DNA of 64,000 bases from Bradyrhizobium nivariense (GCF_029846715.1 NZ_JARVWW010000019.1:103828-167827), one strand, 5' to 3'. Shown: positions 26,681 to 36,037, numbered from the stretch's first letter. The notes: generated from the sequence alone by a model not told the origin. Made by a program: numbers and translations.

Positions 26681-27412
26681 CTATTTCCCCGTGATGTAGC
26701 CGGGGATCGCGACGTAGCGCTCGAGGAAGCGCATTGCGGTCACGACGACGGCGTTGACGAGGAGATAAAGGAGGGTCGCGGCGGTAAAGGCCTCGAACAC
26801 CTGGAACGAGAATTCCTGCATCGAGCGCGCCTGTCCGGTTAGCTCGAGCAAACCGATGGTGATGGCCACGGCCGTGTTCTTGAGGGTGTTGAGGAACTCG
26901 GACGTCAGCGGCGGCAGGATAATGCGGAAGGCCATCGGCAACAGAATGTAGCGGTAGGCCTGGATTGTCGTCAGGCCGAGAGCAGTGGCCGCCATCTTCT
27001 GCCCGCGCGGCAGCGAACCGATGCCGGCCTGCAATTGCACCGCGACGCGCGCCGACATGAAGAAGCCGATGCCGATCGCCGCCGTCCAGAACGGCGCATT
27101 CGGCAGCTGCTTCAGCCAGAGGCCGGCAGCTTTCGGCAGCAGTTCCGGCAGCACGAAGAACCACAGAAAGAGCTGTACCAGCAGCGGCATGTTGCGGAAG
27201 AATTCGACATAAGCAAAACCGAACCAGTACGCCCCCTTCGACGGCAGCGTGCGCATCACGCCGACGAGCGAGCCGGTGATCAGCGCGATGATCCACGCGA
27301 GCGCACCCGTCTTGAGGGTCAGCACCAGTCCCGTCAGCAGCATGTCGAGATAGGTGCCGGTCCCCATCGGGTTCGGCTCGAAAAAGATTCCCCAGTTCCA
27401 GTGGTAACTCAC
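26681..27412 (-). CDS. gltJ: Polar amino-acid ABC transporter permease 1
   Basis: A 243-aa permease with the EAA loop (ATALGLTTIQAYRYILLPMAFRIILPPL) and multiple TM helices. The start is GTG at 27412 (MSYHWNWGIFFE, typical of GltJ), behind a G-rich ribosome site. It is preceded by a 126-base spacer after the binding-protein gene that contains a strong hairpin at 27503-27524. Confidence 0.92.
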   Translation of the reverse strand: MSYHWNWGIFFEPNPMGTGTYLDMLLTGLVLTLKTGALAWIIALITGSLVGVMRTLPSKGAYWFGFAYVEFFRNMPLLVQLFLWFFVLPELLPKAAGLWLKQLPNAPFWTAAIGIGFFMSARVAVQLQAGIGSLPRGQKMAATALGLTTIQAYRYILLPMAFRIILPPLTSEFLNTLKNTAVAITIGLLELTGQARSMQEFSFQVFEAFTAATLLYLLVNAVVVTAMRFLERYVAIPGYITGK

Positions 27413-27502
27413 GTGTCCCCCGCGCGAACGCGCCAGTCATGGATGTCCCGGCGCCTATGCAAATGTCCGGCCACTCCCTCCAGAATGGCCGGAATATGCT
27501 GC

Positions 27503-27524
27503 CTCTCCCCGCAAGCGGGGAGAG
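27503..27524 (-). terminator. Hairpin between binding-protein and permease genes (attenuator-like)
   Basis: A near-perfect hairpin (CTCTCCCCGC/GCGGGGAGAG with a two-base centre) 15 bases past the stop of the binding-protein gene on the leftward transcript; no U-run follows. Such hairpins protect the binding-protein mRNA and lower permease expression in many ABC operons. It also resembles the CTCTCCCGC palindromes at 63.57 and 63.74 kb, so it may be a repeat copy put to this use. Confidence 0.5.
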
Positions 27525-27538
27525 GCGAACAACTCAGC

Positions 27539-28450
27539 TTACTTATAATCGTCCGGGTTTGGCGAGTCCGTGGGCTTGGCGAACTCGTTCTTCAGCTCGG
27601 CCGAGATCGGGGTGTTGAGGTTCAGACCCTTCGGCGCGATCTTCTGGGTGAACCACTTGTTGTAGATCTTCTCGCCCTCGCCGGAGGTGTAGAGCGCGGC
27701 GGTCGCAGCATCGACCACCTTCTTGAACGGCGCATCGTCCTTGCGCAGCATGATGCCGTACGGCTCGGGCTTGGAGAACGCGTCCTTGGAGATGACATAG
27801 TCGTCCGGCGACTTCGAGCCGGCAACGAGACTCGCGAGCAGGATGTCGTCCATCACGAAGGCTACGGCGCGGTCGGTCTCGACCATCAGGAAGGATTCGG
27901 CATGGTCCTTGGCCGGAATGATGTTGGCGCCGAGGCCTTTCGCGACATTGGCCTCGGTGAGCTGCTTGATGTTGGTGGTGCCGGCGGTGGAGACCACCGT
28001 CTTGCCCTTGAGATCGTCGATCGACTTCAGGCCGCTCGACTTCTTGAAGACGTAGCGGCTGGCGGTCAGGTAGTGGGTGTTGGTGAAGGCGACCTGCTTC
28101 TGGCGCTCGGCGTTGTTGGTGGTCGAGCCGCATTCGAGGTCGATGGTGCCGTTGGCCATCAGCGGAATACGCGTCGCCGAGGTGACGGGGTTGAGCTTGA
28201 CCTCGAGCTTGTCGAGCTTGAGCTCCTTCTTCACGGCGTCGACGATCTTGTAGCAGATGTCCATCGCGAACCCGATGGGCTTCTGGTTGTCGTCGAGATA
28301 GGAGAACGGGATCGAGGAGTCGCGGAAGCCCAGCGTGATGGCGCCGGTGTCCTTGATGTTCTTGAGCGTGCCGGTCAGCTCCTCGGCCCCGGCCTGGCTG
28401 ACAGCGAAGGTCGCGGCGAGCGCGAGGCCGATGCTACGGAAATGTTTCAC
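27539..28450 (-). CDS. gltI: Amino-acid ABC transporter substrate-binding protein
   Basis: A 303-aa periplasmic binding protein of family 3, closest to GltI. Start GTG at 28450 (VKHFRSIGLALAATFAVSQA) is favoured because GAGAGGGG precedes it and the signal peptide then has normal length; cleavage near QAGA-EE. Family motifs: TGAITLGFRDSSIPFSYLDD, GFAMDICYKIVDAV, and LECGSTTNNAER, which is usual in glutamate/aspartate binders. First gene of the ABC unit, highly expressed relative to the permeases if the downstream hairpin acts as expected. Confidence 0.92.
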   Translation of the reverse strand: MKHFRSIGLALAATFAVSQAGAEELTGTLKNIKDTGAITLGFRDSSIPFSYLDDNQKPIGFAMDICYKIVDAVKKELKLDKLEVKLNPVTSATRIPLMANGTIDLECGSTTNNAERQKQVAFTNTHYLTASRYVFKKSSGLKSIDDLKGKTVVSTAGTTNIKQLTEANVAKGLGANIIPAKDHAESFLMVETDRAVAFVMDDILLASLVAGSKSPDDYVISKDAFSKPEPYGIMLRKDDAPFKKVVDAATAALYTSGEGEKIYNKWFTQKIAPKGLNLNTPISAELKNEFAKPTDSPNPDDYK

Positions 28451-28541
28451 TTTTTGGTCCCCTCTCAGGATGATGCCGGCGGGATGCAAGCACAAAACAA
28501 GCCGGAATAGAATGTGACTTTCGACTGGATCGCGGCTCAGG

Positions 28542-29960
28542 TTAACGGCTCAGGTTAGCGGGCTTGTTAGTGGTCTTTGTTAGCGGTCCTGGCAATTCCC
28601 CGAGATCCCAGAACAGCCCGGCCATCACCGTCAAGGCCTCTTCGGTCAATGGCAGCAGGATGTGCTCATTGGGCGCATGCTGGGAGCAGCCGGGATAGGA
28701 GTGCGGCACCCAGATCGTCGGCAGGCCCAGGATCTCGGAGAACACGTCGTTGGGCAACGAGCCGCCGAAATTCGGCAGCACCGCCGGCACCTTGCCGGTG
28801 GTCTGGCGCACCGAATCCGCCGCCCACTGGATCCAGGGGCTGTCGAAATCCGTGCGCGAGGCGGCAAAGCTCTGCGCCGCCCGCACCTCGACCATCGGAA
28901 AGCCCTTTGCAACCAAATGGGCGCGGACGGCGTCGATGAGGCCGTCGATCTTCGTGCCGACCACGAAACGCAGTTGCAGCACGGCATTGGCGTGGCCGGG
29001 AATGGCGTTGGCCGGCTTCTCGATATTGCCCGACGACATCGCCAGCACTTCGAGCGTATTCCAGGCGTAGAGCCGTTCAGCCGCCGACAATCCCTCTTCG
29101 CCCCAGTTCTCGGCCAACGCCGGCTCGTCCTCGGTCGGCACCACCTGCACGTCGGCAAGATAGCTGCGGATCTGGTTGGTGAGCCGGGGCGGCTTCAGCG
29201 CATCGAGCTGAAGGCGGCCGTGGCCGTCGACCAGCGTCGAGATCGCGTTGGCCAGAATGATGGCGGGGTTGGCGAGCACGCCGCCCCAATTGCCGGAATG
29301 ATGCCCGCCGTCGCGGAGGTTCACATCGAGATGAATGCGGATGCCGCCGCGGCAGCCGAGGAACAGGGTCGGACGGTCGGCGGACAGGCGCGGCCCGTCC
29401 GAGGCCATGAACAGATCGGCCTTGAGCGCGTCGCGATTGAGATCGCAGACCTTGCCGAGATCAGGCGAGCCGATCTCCTCGCCCATCTCGACGATGAACT
29501 TGGCGTTGAAGCCGAGCTTGCCGCCGCGGGCCTCGCGCACCGCGCGAAGTGCAGCCATGTTGATGCTGTGCTGGCCCTTGTTGTCGGCGGTGCCGCGACC
29601 GTAGAGACGCGTGCCCGCAACCGTCGTGCGCCAGGGATCGCGGCCGTCGCGCCACTCGCCCTCCATGCCGTCGACGACGTCGCCATGGCCGTAGATCAGC
29701 ACGGTCGGCGCCGTCTCGCTCTCGTGATGCTCGGCGAACAGGAACGGCGCCTTGCCGCTGGGAGATTCGACCATGCGGCTTTCGAAATCGAGCGCGGCGA
29801 AAGCCGGCACCATCTCCTGTTCCAGATAGGCGCGCAGCTCGACGCTCCGGTTCGGATTCTGGCTCTCGGTCCGGTAGGCGACGCGGCGGTCGAGTTCGGT
29901 GAGGAACGCGCCGGATTTGAAATCGTCACGGGCGCGGGCGATGGCATCGGCTCTGGTCAT
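28542..29960 (-). CDS. M20 family metallopeptidase
   Basis: A 472-aa dizinc peptidase/deacylase of the M20 family (ArgE/DapE/CPG2-like). Zinc-binding YGHGDVVDG, RGTADNKGQ with the bridging Asp, EMGEEIGS with the catalytic Glu pair, and a C-terminal GCSQHAPNEH metal site. The ATG at 29960 fits the family; the longer frame is not coding-like. It is upstream of and parallel to the amino-acid transporter (91-base gap), so release of amino acids from peptides or N-acyl forms followed by uptake is plausible. Confidence 0.9.
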   Translation of the reverse strand: MTRADAIARARDDFKSGAFLTELDRRVAYRTESQNPNRSVELRAYLEQEMVPAFAALDFESRMVESPSGKAPFLFAEHHESETAPTVLIYGHGDVVDGMEGEWRDGRDPWRTTVAGTRLYGRGTADNKGQHSINMAALRAVREARGGKLGFNAKFIVEMGEEIGSPDLGKVCDLNRDALKADLFMASDGPRLSADRPTLFLGCRGGIRIHLDVNLRDGGHHSGNWGGVLANPAIILANAISTLVDGHGRLQLDALKPPRLTNQIRSYLADVQVVPTEDEPALAENWGEEGLSAAERLYAWNTLEVLAMSSGNIEKPANAIPGHANAVLQLRFVVGTKIDGLIDAVRAHLVAKGFPMVEVRAAQSFAASRTDFDSPWIQWAADSVRQTTGKVPAVLPNFGGSLPNDVFSEILGLPTIWVPHSYPGCSQHAPNEHILLPLTEEALTVMAGLFWDLGELPGPLTKTTNKPANLSR

Positions 29961-30215
29961 TATTTTCTTTTTTAGGTTGCGAGACGAAGGAGCATACCCG
30001 AAATGGGCAGGCCTCCGAAAGTGGCGGGGACTTCGATAGTCTTGTAGTTCGCTTGGGATTTCGTTCTTGCTCTCTTGAGATTGGCTTGCCAGGCGCGGTA
30101 GCGCCGCTGATTTTGGCCTTGCCAAGCTCGCGTTATATGCAAGAACTTCGCCAAGTTGGGGCGCACATCTATCATTCGAAGGGCGCCCGGTACAGGGCGC
30201 CGCCGCGGGACCAGC

Positions 30216-31595
30216 ATGGCCAAGCAGATCAGGCTCAACGCATTTGCGATGAATTGCGTCGCGCACCAGTCACCGGGCCTGTGGACCCATCCGCGCGACC
30301 GCACCGCCGAATATAACCGCCTGCCCTACTGGATCGATCTTGCCAAAACGCTGGAGCGCGGCCGTTTCGATGGTCTGTTCCTGGCCGACGTGCTCGGCGT
30401 CTACGACGTCTATGGCAACAGCCCTGACGCGGCCCTGCGCAACGCGGCGCAGACGCCGTCGAACGAACCGCTGCTGCTGCTCTCGGCGATGGCAGCGGTA
30501 ACCCAGAATCTCGGCTTCGGCGTCACCAGCAATCTCTCCTTCGAGCCGCCCTATCCGTTCGCGCGGCGGATGTCGACGCTCGATCATCTCACCGAGGGAC
30601 GGATCGGCTGGAACGTCGTCACCGGCTATCTCGACAGCGCCGCGCGCGGCGCCGGCAAGGACAAGCAAACCGGCCATGACGACCGCTACGAGATCGCGGA
30701 CGAATATATGGACGTCGTCTACAAGCTCTGGGAAGGGAGCTGGGAGGACGACGCCGTGCTGCGCGACCGCAAGCGCGGCATCTTCACCGATCCCACAAAA
30801 GTCCATCGCGTCAACCATGACGGCGCGCACTACCGCATCAACAACACCATCCACCTCAGCGAGCCGTCGCCGCAGCGGACGCCCGTGCTGTACCAGGCCG
30901 GCACCTCGCCGCGCGGCCGGCAGTTCGCGGCGAAGCATGCCGAATGCGTGTTCATGTCCGGGCCATCGGCCAAGGTGATCGCGCCGCGCGTGTCAGCGAT
31001 CCGTCAGGAGGCCGCCGCGTTCGGCCGCAATCCGGCGGAAATCCTGATGTTCTCGATGATGACGATCATCCTCGGCCGGACCGAGGCCGAGGCGAACGAA
31101 AAATATGCCGACTATCGCCGCCACATCAGCCCGGAGGGCGCGCTGGCGCTGATGTCGGGATGGACCGGCGTCGACTTCTCCGGCTACGACCTCGACCAGC
31201 AGGTGCGTCACGTCCAGAACGACGCCGGCCGCAGCGCAATGGACAACGTCACCCGCGCCGATCCCGATCGGGTCTGGACCGTGCGCGACGTCATCGAGCA
31301 CGTCGGCGTCGGCGGTGCCGGTCCCGTCGTGGTCGGCACGCCGGAGATGGTCGCGGACAAGATCGAGGCATGGTTCGAGGCGACCGATGTCGACGGCCTC
31401 AATGTCGCCTTCGCGATCTCACCCGGCGATTTCGAGGACATCGCCGACATGCTGGTGCCGGAACTGACGCGACGTGGGCGGTACAAGCCGGAGTACGCGC
31501 AGGGCACACTGCGGGAGAAGCTGTTCGGTGAAGGACGTGCGCGGCTCGGCGCACCGCATCCGGCGGCGGGGTATCGGGTGGGAAGGAAGGGGTAG
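30216..31595 (+). CDS. LLM class flavin-dependent monooxygenase (second paralogue)
   Basis: A 459-aa two-component flavin monooxygenase of the NtaA/SnaA/DszA group. Signatures: MAKQIRLNAFAMNCVAHQSP with WTHPRDR at the N-terminus, FGVTSNLSFEPPYPFARR, GRIGWNVVTGYLDSAARG and VLYQAGTSPRGRQFA. ATG at 30216 taken as the family start. It is not in an operon with a reductase. It is clearly different from the paralogue at 8.6 kb. Oxidation of a sulfur- or nitrogen-containing organic compound is typical of the group; the substrate is unknown. Confidence 0.88.
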   Translation: MAKQIRLNAFAMNCVAHQSPGLWTHPRDRTAEYNRLPYWIDLAKTLERGRFDGLFLADVLGVYDVYGNSPDAALRNAAQTPSNEPLLLLSAMAAVTQNLGFGVTSNLSFEPPYPFARRMSTLDHLTEGRIGWNVVTGYLDSAARGAGKDKQTGHDDRYEIADEYMDVVYKLWEGSWEDDAVLRDRKRGIFTDPTKVHRVNHDGAHYRINNTIHLSEPSPQRTPVLYQAGTSPRGRQFAAKHAECVFMSGPSAKVIAPRVSAIRQEAAAFGRNPAEILMFSMMTIILGRTEAEANEKYADYRRHISPEGALALMSGWTGVDFSGYDLDQQVRHVQNDAGRSAMDNVTRADPDRVWTVRDVIEHVGVGGAGPVVVGTPEMVADKIEAWFEATDVDGLNVAFAISPGDFEDIADMLVPELTRRGRYKPEYAQGTLREKLFGEGRARLGAPHPAAGYRVGRKG

Positions 31596-31612
31596 AGCCC
31601 CTAGGTACGCTG

Positions 31613-31714
31613 TCATGCCCCGGCTTGACCGGGGCATCCAGTACGCCGCAGCGTCTCGACTCAATCACCGCCGCCTCTGGAATACTGGATCACCCGCCTT
31701 CGCGGGTGACGACG
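31613..31714. repeat. Intergenic palindromic repeat, copy B
   Basis: Lies between convergent genes like copy A at 24.1 kb and shares 22 identical bases with it (31631-31652). It has an initial hairpin (ATGCCCCGG/CCGGGGCAT around CTTGA) and a second one (TCACCCGC/GCGGGTGA). The paired occurrence shows a dispersed family rather than chance. Confidence 0.7.
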
Positions 31715-31756
31715 ACTGAGAATGTGGCGGGCACCAGTGTCGCAAGTGACGCTGCC

Positions 31757-33418
31757 CTACACCTTCCCGTCCACCATCACCTCGATCAGCTTGGTGCCCG
31801 GCCGATTGAATGCCGACGACAGCGTCGCCTTCAGCTCGCGCGGATCGCTCACCTTGATCGCCTCACAGCCGAGCGCTTTCGCGATGCCGGCGAAATCGAC
31901 CGGCGGATCGACGAAATCCATGCCGACGTAATTGTCGTCGCCATGGAAGGCGAGCAGGCGCTGCTTGATGATGCGGTAGCCGCCATTGTTGGCAATGACC
32001 ACGTTGAGCGGCAGCTTGTGATGCGCCGCGGTCCACAGCGACTGGATCGAATACATCGCGCTGCCGTCGCCGGAGAAGCAGACCACGGGGCGATCGGGAT
32101 TGGCGATGCTGGCGCCGACGGAGGCCGGCAGGCCCCAGCCGATGCCGCCGGAGGCAAGGCCGTGATAGCCGAAGCGGTCGCGGTGCGCGCGCAAGGCCGT
32201 GATCTGACGGCTGGAGGTGAGGCCTTCGTCGACCAGGATGGCATTGGCGGGCATGGCCTCGACCATCTGCAGCACCAGCCAGTCTGGATCGATGGGGCTA
32301 CGGGCTCCGGCCTTGCCGATCTGCTCGACCAGCGCGGTGCGCCGCGCACTCCAGTTCTTCGGCGCGAGCTCGGCGAGGCGTTGCTTCGCGCGTTGCGCCA
32401 GGGCCGCGCCGCCCATCTCCTTCAGGACGGGGATCAGCGCGCGCAGCGTTTCCTTCAAATCCGCCTTCAGCGCGATCTCGGCGCCGTAGTTCTTGGCGAT
32501 CTCCCAATCGGCCAGGCCGATCTGCACGATGCCGAGGCCATCCGGCAGCGCGTCGACCTCGCTATAGACCGACATCCGCAGCGGATCTCCGCCGAGCGCG
32601 ATCAGAAGATCGTAAGGCGCCAGCGTATCGCGCGCGACCTTTTGCACGCGTGCCAGCGTGCCGACGAAGCTCGGGCTCTCCGACAGGAAATGCGAGCCGT
32701 AGGGCGTCGAGGACTGATAGGCAGCCGCACCGAGCACCTCGGCGAGCTCGGCGGCCTCCATGAGCGCATCGCTCTTGACGACTTCGTCCATGGTGACGAT
32801 CACGGGACGCTCGGCCTTCAGCAGACGCGCGGCGAACGCCTTTAGTGCCTCGTCCGATGGCCTTGTGCGAGCGTCGATGCGGGTGGAGCGGCCGAGATCG
32901 ATCCCGGCCTCGCTGTTGAGGATGTCGCCGGGCAACGAAATGAACACCGGCCCGGTCGGCGGCGTGGTCGCGACTTTTGCGGCACGGCGCACGATGCGCG
33001 GCAGATCCTCGAGCCGCGTCACCTCGACCGCCCATTTCACCAGCGGCTCGGCCATGCGCACCAGCGGGCCGTAGAGCACCGGCTCCATCAGGCCGTGGCC
33101 CTGCTCCTGCTGGCCCGCGGTGAGGATCATCGGCGTGCCCGTGAACTGGGCGTTGTAGAGCGAACCCATCGCGTTGCCGAGGCCGGGCGCGACATGGACA
33201 TTGCAGGCGACGAGCTTTCCGGAGGCGCGGCTATAGCCATCCGCGATGGCCACCACCAGGCTCTCCTGCATCGCCATCACATAGGTGAGGTCTGGATGGT
33301 CCTTCAGCGCGTGCATGATCGGCAGCTCGGTGGTGCCGGGATTGCCGAACAGGTGCGTGATGCCCTCGTCCTTGAGCAGCGCGAGGAAGGCGGAGCGGCC
33401 GGTGATCTTGTTCTTCAT
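31757..33418 (-). CDS. Thiamine diphosphate-dependent decarboxylase (benzoylformate decarboxylase-like)
   Basis: A 553-aa ThDP enzyme. N-terminal LFGNPGTTELPIM and a glutamate in the AMQESLVVAIADGYS segment; C-terminal ThDP motif GDGSAMYSIQSLW ending in VVIANNGGY about 28 residues later. The GNPGTTELP type is typical of benzoylformate decarboxylase and relatives rather than acetolactate synthase. ATG at 33418 has GGAGGA 5 bases before it. It would convert a 2-oxo acid to an aldehyde, and an aldehyde dehydrogenase is encoded nearby at 36.2 kb, though not in the same operon. Confidence 0.87.
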   Translation of the reverse strand: MKNKITGRSAFLALLKDEGITHLFGNPGTTELPIMHALKDHPDLTYVMAMQESLVVAIADGYSRASGKLVACNVHVAPGLGNAMGSLYNAQFTGTPMILTAGQQEQGHGLMEPVLYGPLVRMAEPLVKWAVEVTRLEDLPRIVRRAAKVATTPPTGPVFISLPGDILNSEAGIDLGRSTRIDARTRPSDEALKAFAARLLKAERPVIVTMDEVVKSDALMEAAELAEVLGAAAYQSSTPYGSHFLSESPSFVGTLARVQKVARDTLAPYDLLIALGGDPLRMSVYSEVDALPDGLGIVQIGLADWEIAKNYGAEIALKADLKETLRALIPVLKEMGGAALAQRAKQRLAELAPKNWSARRTALVEQIGKAGARSPIDPDWLVLQMVEAMPANAILVDEGLTSSRQITALRAHRDRFGYHGLASGGIGWGLPASVGASIANPDRPVVCFSGDGSAMYSIQSLWTAAHHKLPLNVVIANNGGYRIIKQRLLAFHGDDNYVGMDFVDPPVDFAGIAKALGCEAIKVSDPRELKATLSSAFNRPGTKLIEVMVDGKV

Positions 33419-33526
33419 GTTTCCTCCAGAAGCGGACGTTGCCGCAAGGCAGGGGACATGATGGCCGAAGTCGGCGGATGCGCGCAAGGAAGCGCGCTCA
33501 TGGCTGCGTTGCGTGGGCGCGCGGCG

Positions 33527-34030
33527 TCACATCTCCTCGCGCCCCAGCTCGAACGGATCCTCGCCGCTTGCCCGCTTCTTCTTTTTCGAGCGCTGCCAGA
33601 CCACACCGGGAAAGCCTTCCAGCGGCACCAGTGGCTCGCCGGTATAGGCCCATTCCTGCAGCTCCTCGATCGCGATGTGATAGAGCGGCTGGCGGCCGGT
33701 TCGCTCGCTGAACAACGCGCGGGGAATGTTGACCATGTGCGGCCCGCGCGGGCGCTCGTACGTGATCGGCGTGCCGCAATGCGCGCAGAAGCTGCGCGCG
33801 GTCTTCGTTGTCTTGTCCTCGTAGCGGGTCAGCGCCGTCTTGCCTGCGGTGATGCGAAACCGCTTCTTCCAGCTTCCGACATAGGTCGCATAGGCCGCAC
33901 CGTGAGCGCGGCGGCTGGCGGCGGAGTGATCGTGCCAGGCCCAGCGTGCGGGGACGTCGATCTCGAAGGTGACCTTGCCGCAGAGGCATTGGCCGGTGGC
34001 AATACCTGCGGCGGCTGCGGCTTTAGCCAT
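33527..34030 (-). CDS. GFA (glutathione-dependent formaldehyde-activating) family protein, altered metal site
   Basis: A 167-aa zinc-binding GFA-fold protein. The structural zinc cysteines are kept in GQCLCGKV (CxC) and FCAHCGTP (CxxC). The usual CHCxxC of the second, catalytic-type zinc site is replaced by WHDHSAAS before RRAHGAAY, so three cysteines are missing. The C-terminus is Lys-rich. ATG at 34030 follows GGGAAG. Function unknown; a change or loss of glutathione-adduct chemistry is likely. Confidence 0.8.
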   Translation of the reverse strand: MAKAAAAAGIATGQCLCGKVTFEIDVPARWAWHDHSAASRRAHGAAYATYVGSWKKRFRITAGKTALTRYEDKTTKTARSFCAHCGTPITYERPRGPHMVNIPRALFSERTGRQPLYHIAIEELQEWAYTGEPLVPLEGFPGVVWQRSKKKKRASGEDPFELGREEM

Positions 34031-34909
34031 GGTGCTTCCCTCATTGTCATTACGAGCGCAGCGAAGCCATCGAGACTGTCTCTGCGGAAAGATCCTGGAT
34101 TGCTTTGCCGCGCTCGCAATGACGAGATTGGGGCACCTGCATCGCTCTTTCAATGGGCCCTCGCGGGCACGCCTTCGCGTTCTCGCGGCGCGTTTCGCCC
34201 GAGCTTTACGGTTTCGTTCGCGCTCTCTGAAGCCAAAGGGCGCAGGGAAGGCCGGGCGCCGGCGGCACCCGTTGGTCCGTGCGCTACAAGAGTGCACACG
34301 GGGTGGACCGATGGGGTGGCCGATCGCCCGGCCTTCCCTGCGCGGATGGTTTTAACGGTGTCCTTCGTGCTCTCCCCGGGGAGCGATGCACTATTGCCCC
34401 CGTCGCCCCGCCGATGGCTGATGCGCGCGCCCGGTCGGGCCGCCACATCACCGCGAGGCTTGACGCACAGACCCCGGGCGTCAGGACCACACGACTTCTC
34501 CGTCCGCGGACGGTCCCGCCCGATCGTCGAGGGCTCGCGTGTGCTCACCCCCGACAACCGACAAGCCCGCTCTCCAGCGCCGTGTCGTACCGCGTCGCGC
34601 GAGGACTCACGGTTTCCCGCCCTGTCATCACGCCCTCCGCGCCGACGCTGCCGCGTCCACCGCCACCCGGCCCGCATGTCGTGACGATCGCGAACGCCCC
34701 TTTGGCAGGGCCAGGATGAGGGCTGTATGCCATAAATCCGAAATTCGGAAAAGTGAAATGTTTTTGCGCAGAGGGCTTGACGGGGTGTTTTGCCCGACGC
34801 CTCGCGCGCGGCGAGAGGGCTTGGGGCCCGCGGCCACATCGTCACTGCGAGCGCAGCGGAAGCAAATCCAGACTGTCTCTGCGGAAGTATTGCCGGGCTA
34901 CGGAGAAAC
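34031..34909. repeat. Repeat-rich spacer, no credible gene
   Basis: About 880 bases without a gene I would support. The ends carry direct copies of a short repeat: GACTGTCTCTGCGGAA at 34074-34089 and again at 34871-34886, each preceded by a CGAGCGCAGCG(A/G)A-type stretch. The middle (about 34150-34720) is open in several frames on both strands with Arg/Pro/Ser-rich products, which looks like structured or repetitive non-coding DNA. I recall similar stretches scattered in Bradyrhizobium genomes, often annotated as hypothetical proteins, but could not search. Confidence 0.55.
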
Positions 34910-36037
34910 CTACGCCGGCGTCAGCTCGTCATACACCGGATAGTCCGTATATCCTTTCTCCTCGCCGCCGTAGAATGTCGCACGGTTATAGGGCGTGACC
35001 GGGTAATCGTGCTGCAGGCGGCGCGGCAGATCGGGGTTGGAGATGAAGACGCGGCCGAACGCGATGATGTCGGCATGCCCCTCCGCGATCGCGGCGTTCG
35101 CCGTCTCGCCGGTAAATCCGCCGGCGGTCATCAGCACGCCGCTATAGAGCGGGCGGAACAGCAGCATCGCCGAGGGCACGTTCTGCCAGTTGACTTCGGC
35201 ACGCCCGGACCCGCTGGAGCGCGGCTCGATGAAATGCAGATAGGCCAGGCCGAGCTTGTCGAGCGCCTGCACCACATGCGTGTAGAGCGGCATCGGATCT
35301 GGCTCGCCGGAATCATTGGCAATGCCATGGGGCGACAGCCGCACGCCGACGCGGCCCGCGCCCCAGACGTCGATCGCGGCCTGCGTCACCTCGAGCAGAA
35401 GCCGCGCGCGATTTTCGATCGATCCGCCATATTGATCGGTGCGCTGGTTGCTGCGCGATTGCAGGAATTGCTCGAGCAGATAGCCGTTGGCGCCGTGAAT
35501 CTCGACGCCGTCGAAACCGGCGGCCAGCGCATTCTTCGCGCCCTGCCGGAAGGCCTCGACGATGCCCTTGACCTCGTCCGTCTCCAGCGCGCGCGGCGTC
35601 TCATAGTCGGAGATCTTGCCGTCGGCGGTCATCGCCTTCAAGCCCTCGCCCTTGATCGGGATCGCCGAGGCCGAGACCGGCAGCTCCCCGCCGTGGAAGG
35701 AGGAATGCGAGACGCGGCCGACATGCCAGAGCTGGAGAAAGATGATGCCGCCCCTGGCATGCACGGCGTCGACAACCTTGCGCCAGCCCGCGATCTGCGT
35801 CTCCGAATAGATGCCTGGCGTCGCCGGATTACCGCGGCCGTGCGAGAGCACGGGGGATGCTTCGGCGATCAGTAGACCGCCTGGCGTCGCGCGCTGGCCG
35901 TAATATTCGGCGTTGAGCGGTCGCGGCGAAAAGCTCTCGCGTTCGGCGCGCATGCGCGTCAACGGCGCCATCGCGACGCGATGCGCGAGCTTGTACGGAC
36001 CGATCTGCAACGGTCTAAACAACGCCTCGAATTTCAT
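34910..36037 (-). CDS. nemA: Old yellow enzyme family alkene reductase (N-ethylmaleimide reductase-like)
   Basis: FMN-dependent NADPH ene-reductase of 375 aa. Typical motifs: LAHRVAMAPLTRMRA, GLLIAEASPVLSHGRG, QLWHVGRVSH, the substrate-binding pair in HGANGYLLEQF, the QYGGSIENRARLLLEV segment and IAFGRVFISNPDLPRR near the end. Acts on electrophilic alkenes, nitroesters or maleimides. It is followed in direction by the repeat-rich spacer and preceded by an aldehyde dehydrogenase gene on the same strand (119-base gap). Confidence 0.92.
   Translation of the reverse strand: MKFEALFRPLQIGPYKLAHRVAMAPLTRMRAERESFSPRPLNAEYYGQRATPGGLLIAEASPVLSHGRGNPATPGIYSETQIAGWRKVVDAVHARGGIIFLQLWHVGRVSHSSFHGGELPVSASAIPIKGEGLKAMTADGKISDYETPRALETDEVKGIVEAFRQGAKNALAAGFDGVEIHGANGYLLEQFLQSRSNQRTDQYGGSIENRARLLLEVTQAAIDVWGAGRVGVRLSPHGIANDSGEPDPMPLYTHVVQALDKLGLAYLHFIEPRSSGSGRAEVNWQNVPSAMLLFRPLYSGVLMTAGGFTGETANAAIAEGHADIIAFGRVFISNPDLPRRLQHDYPVTPYNRATFYGGEEKGYTDYPVYDELTPA

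Noticed and set aside
34150..34845. Several frames of 70-230 codons on both strands in the 34.1-34.8 kb spacer
   Set aside because: Low-complexity Arg/Pro/Ser products, mutually overlapping, flanked by repeats; reported as a repeat block instead.
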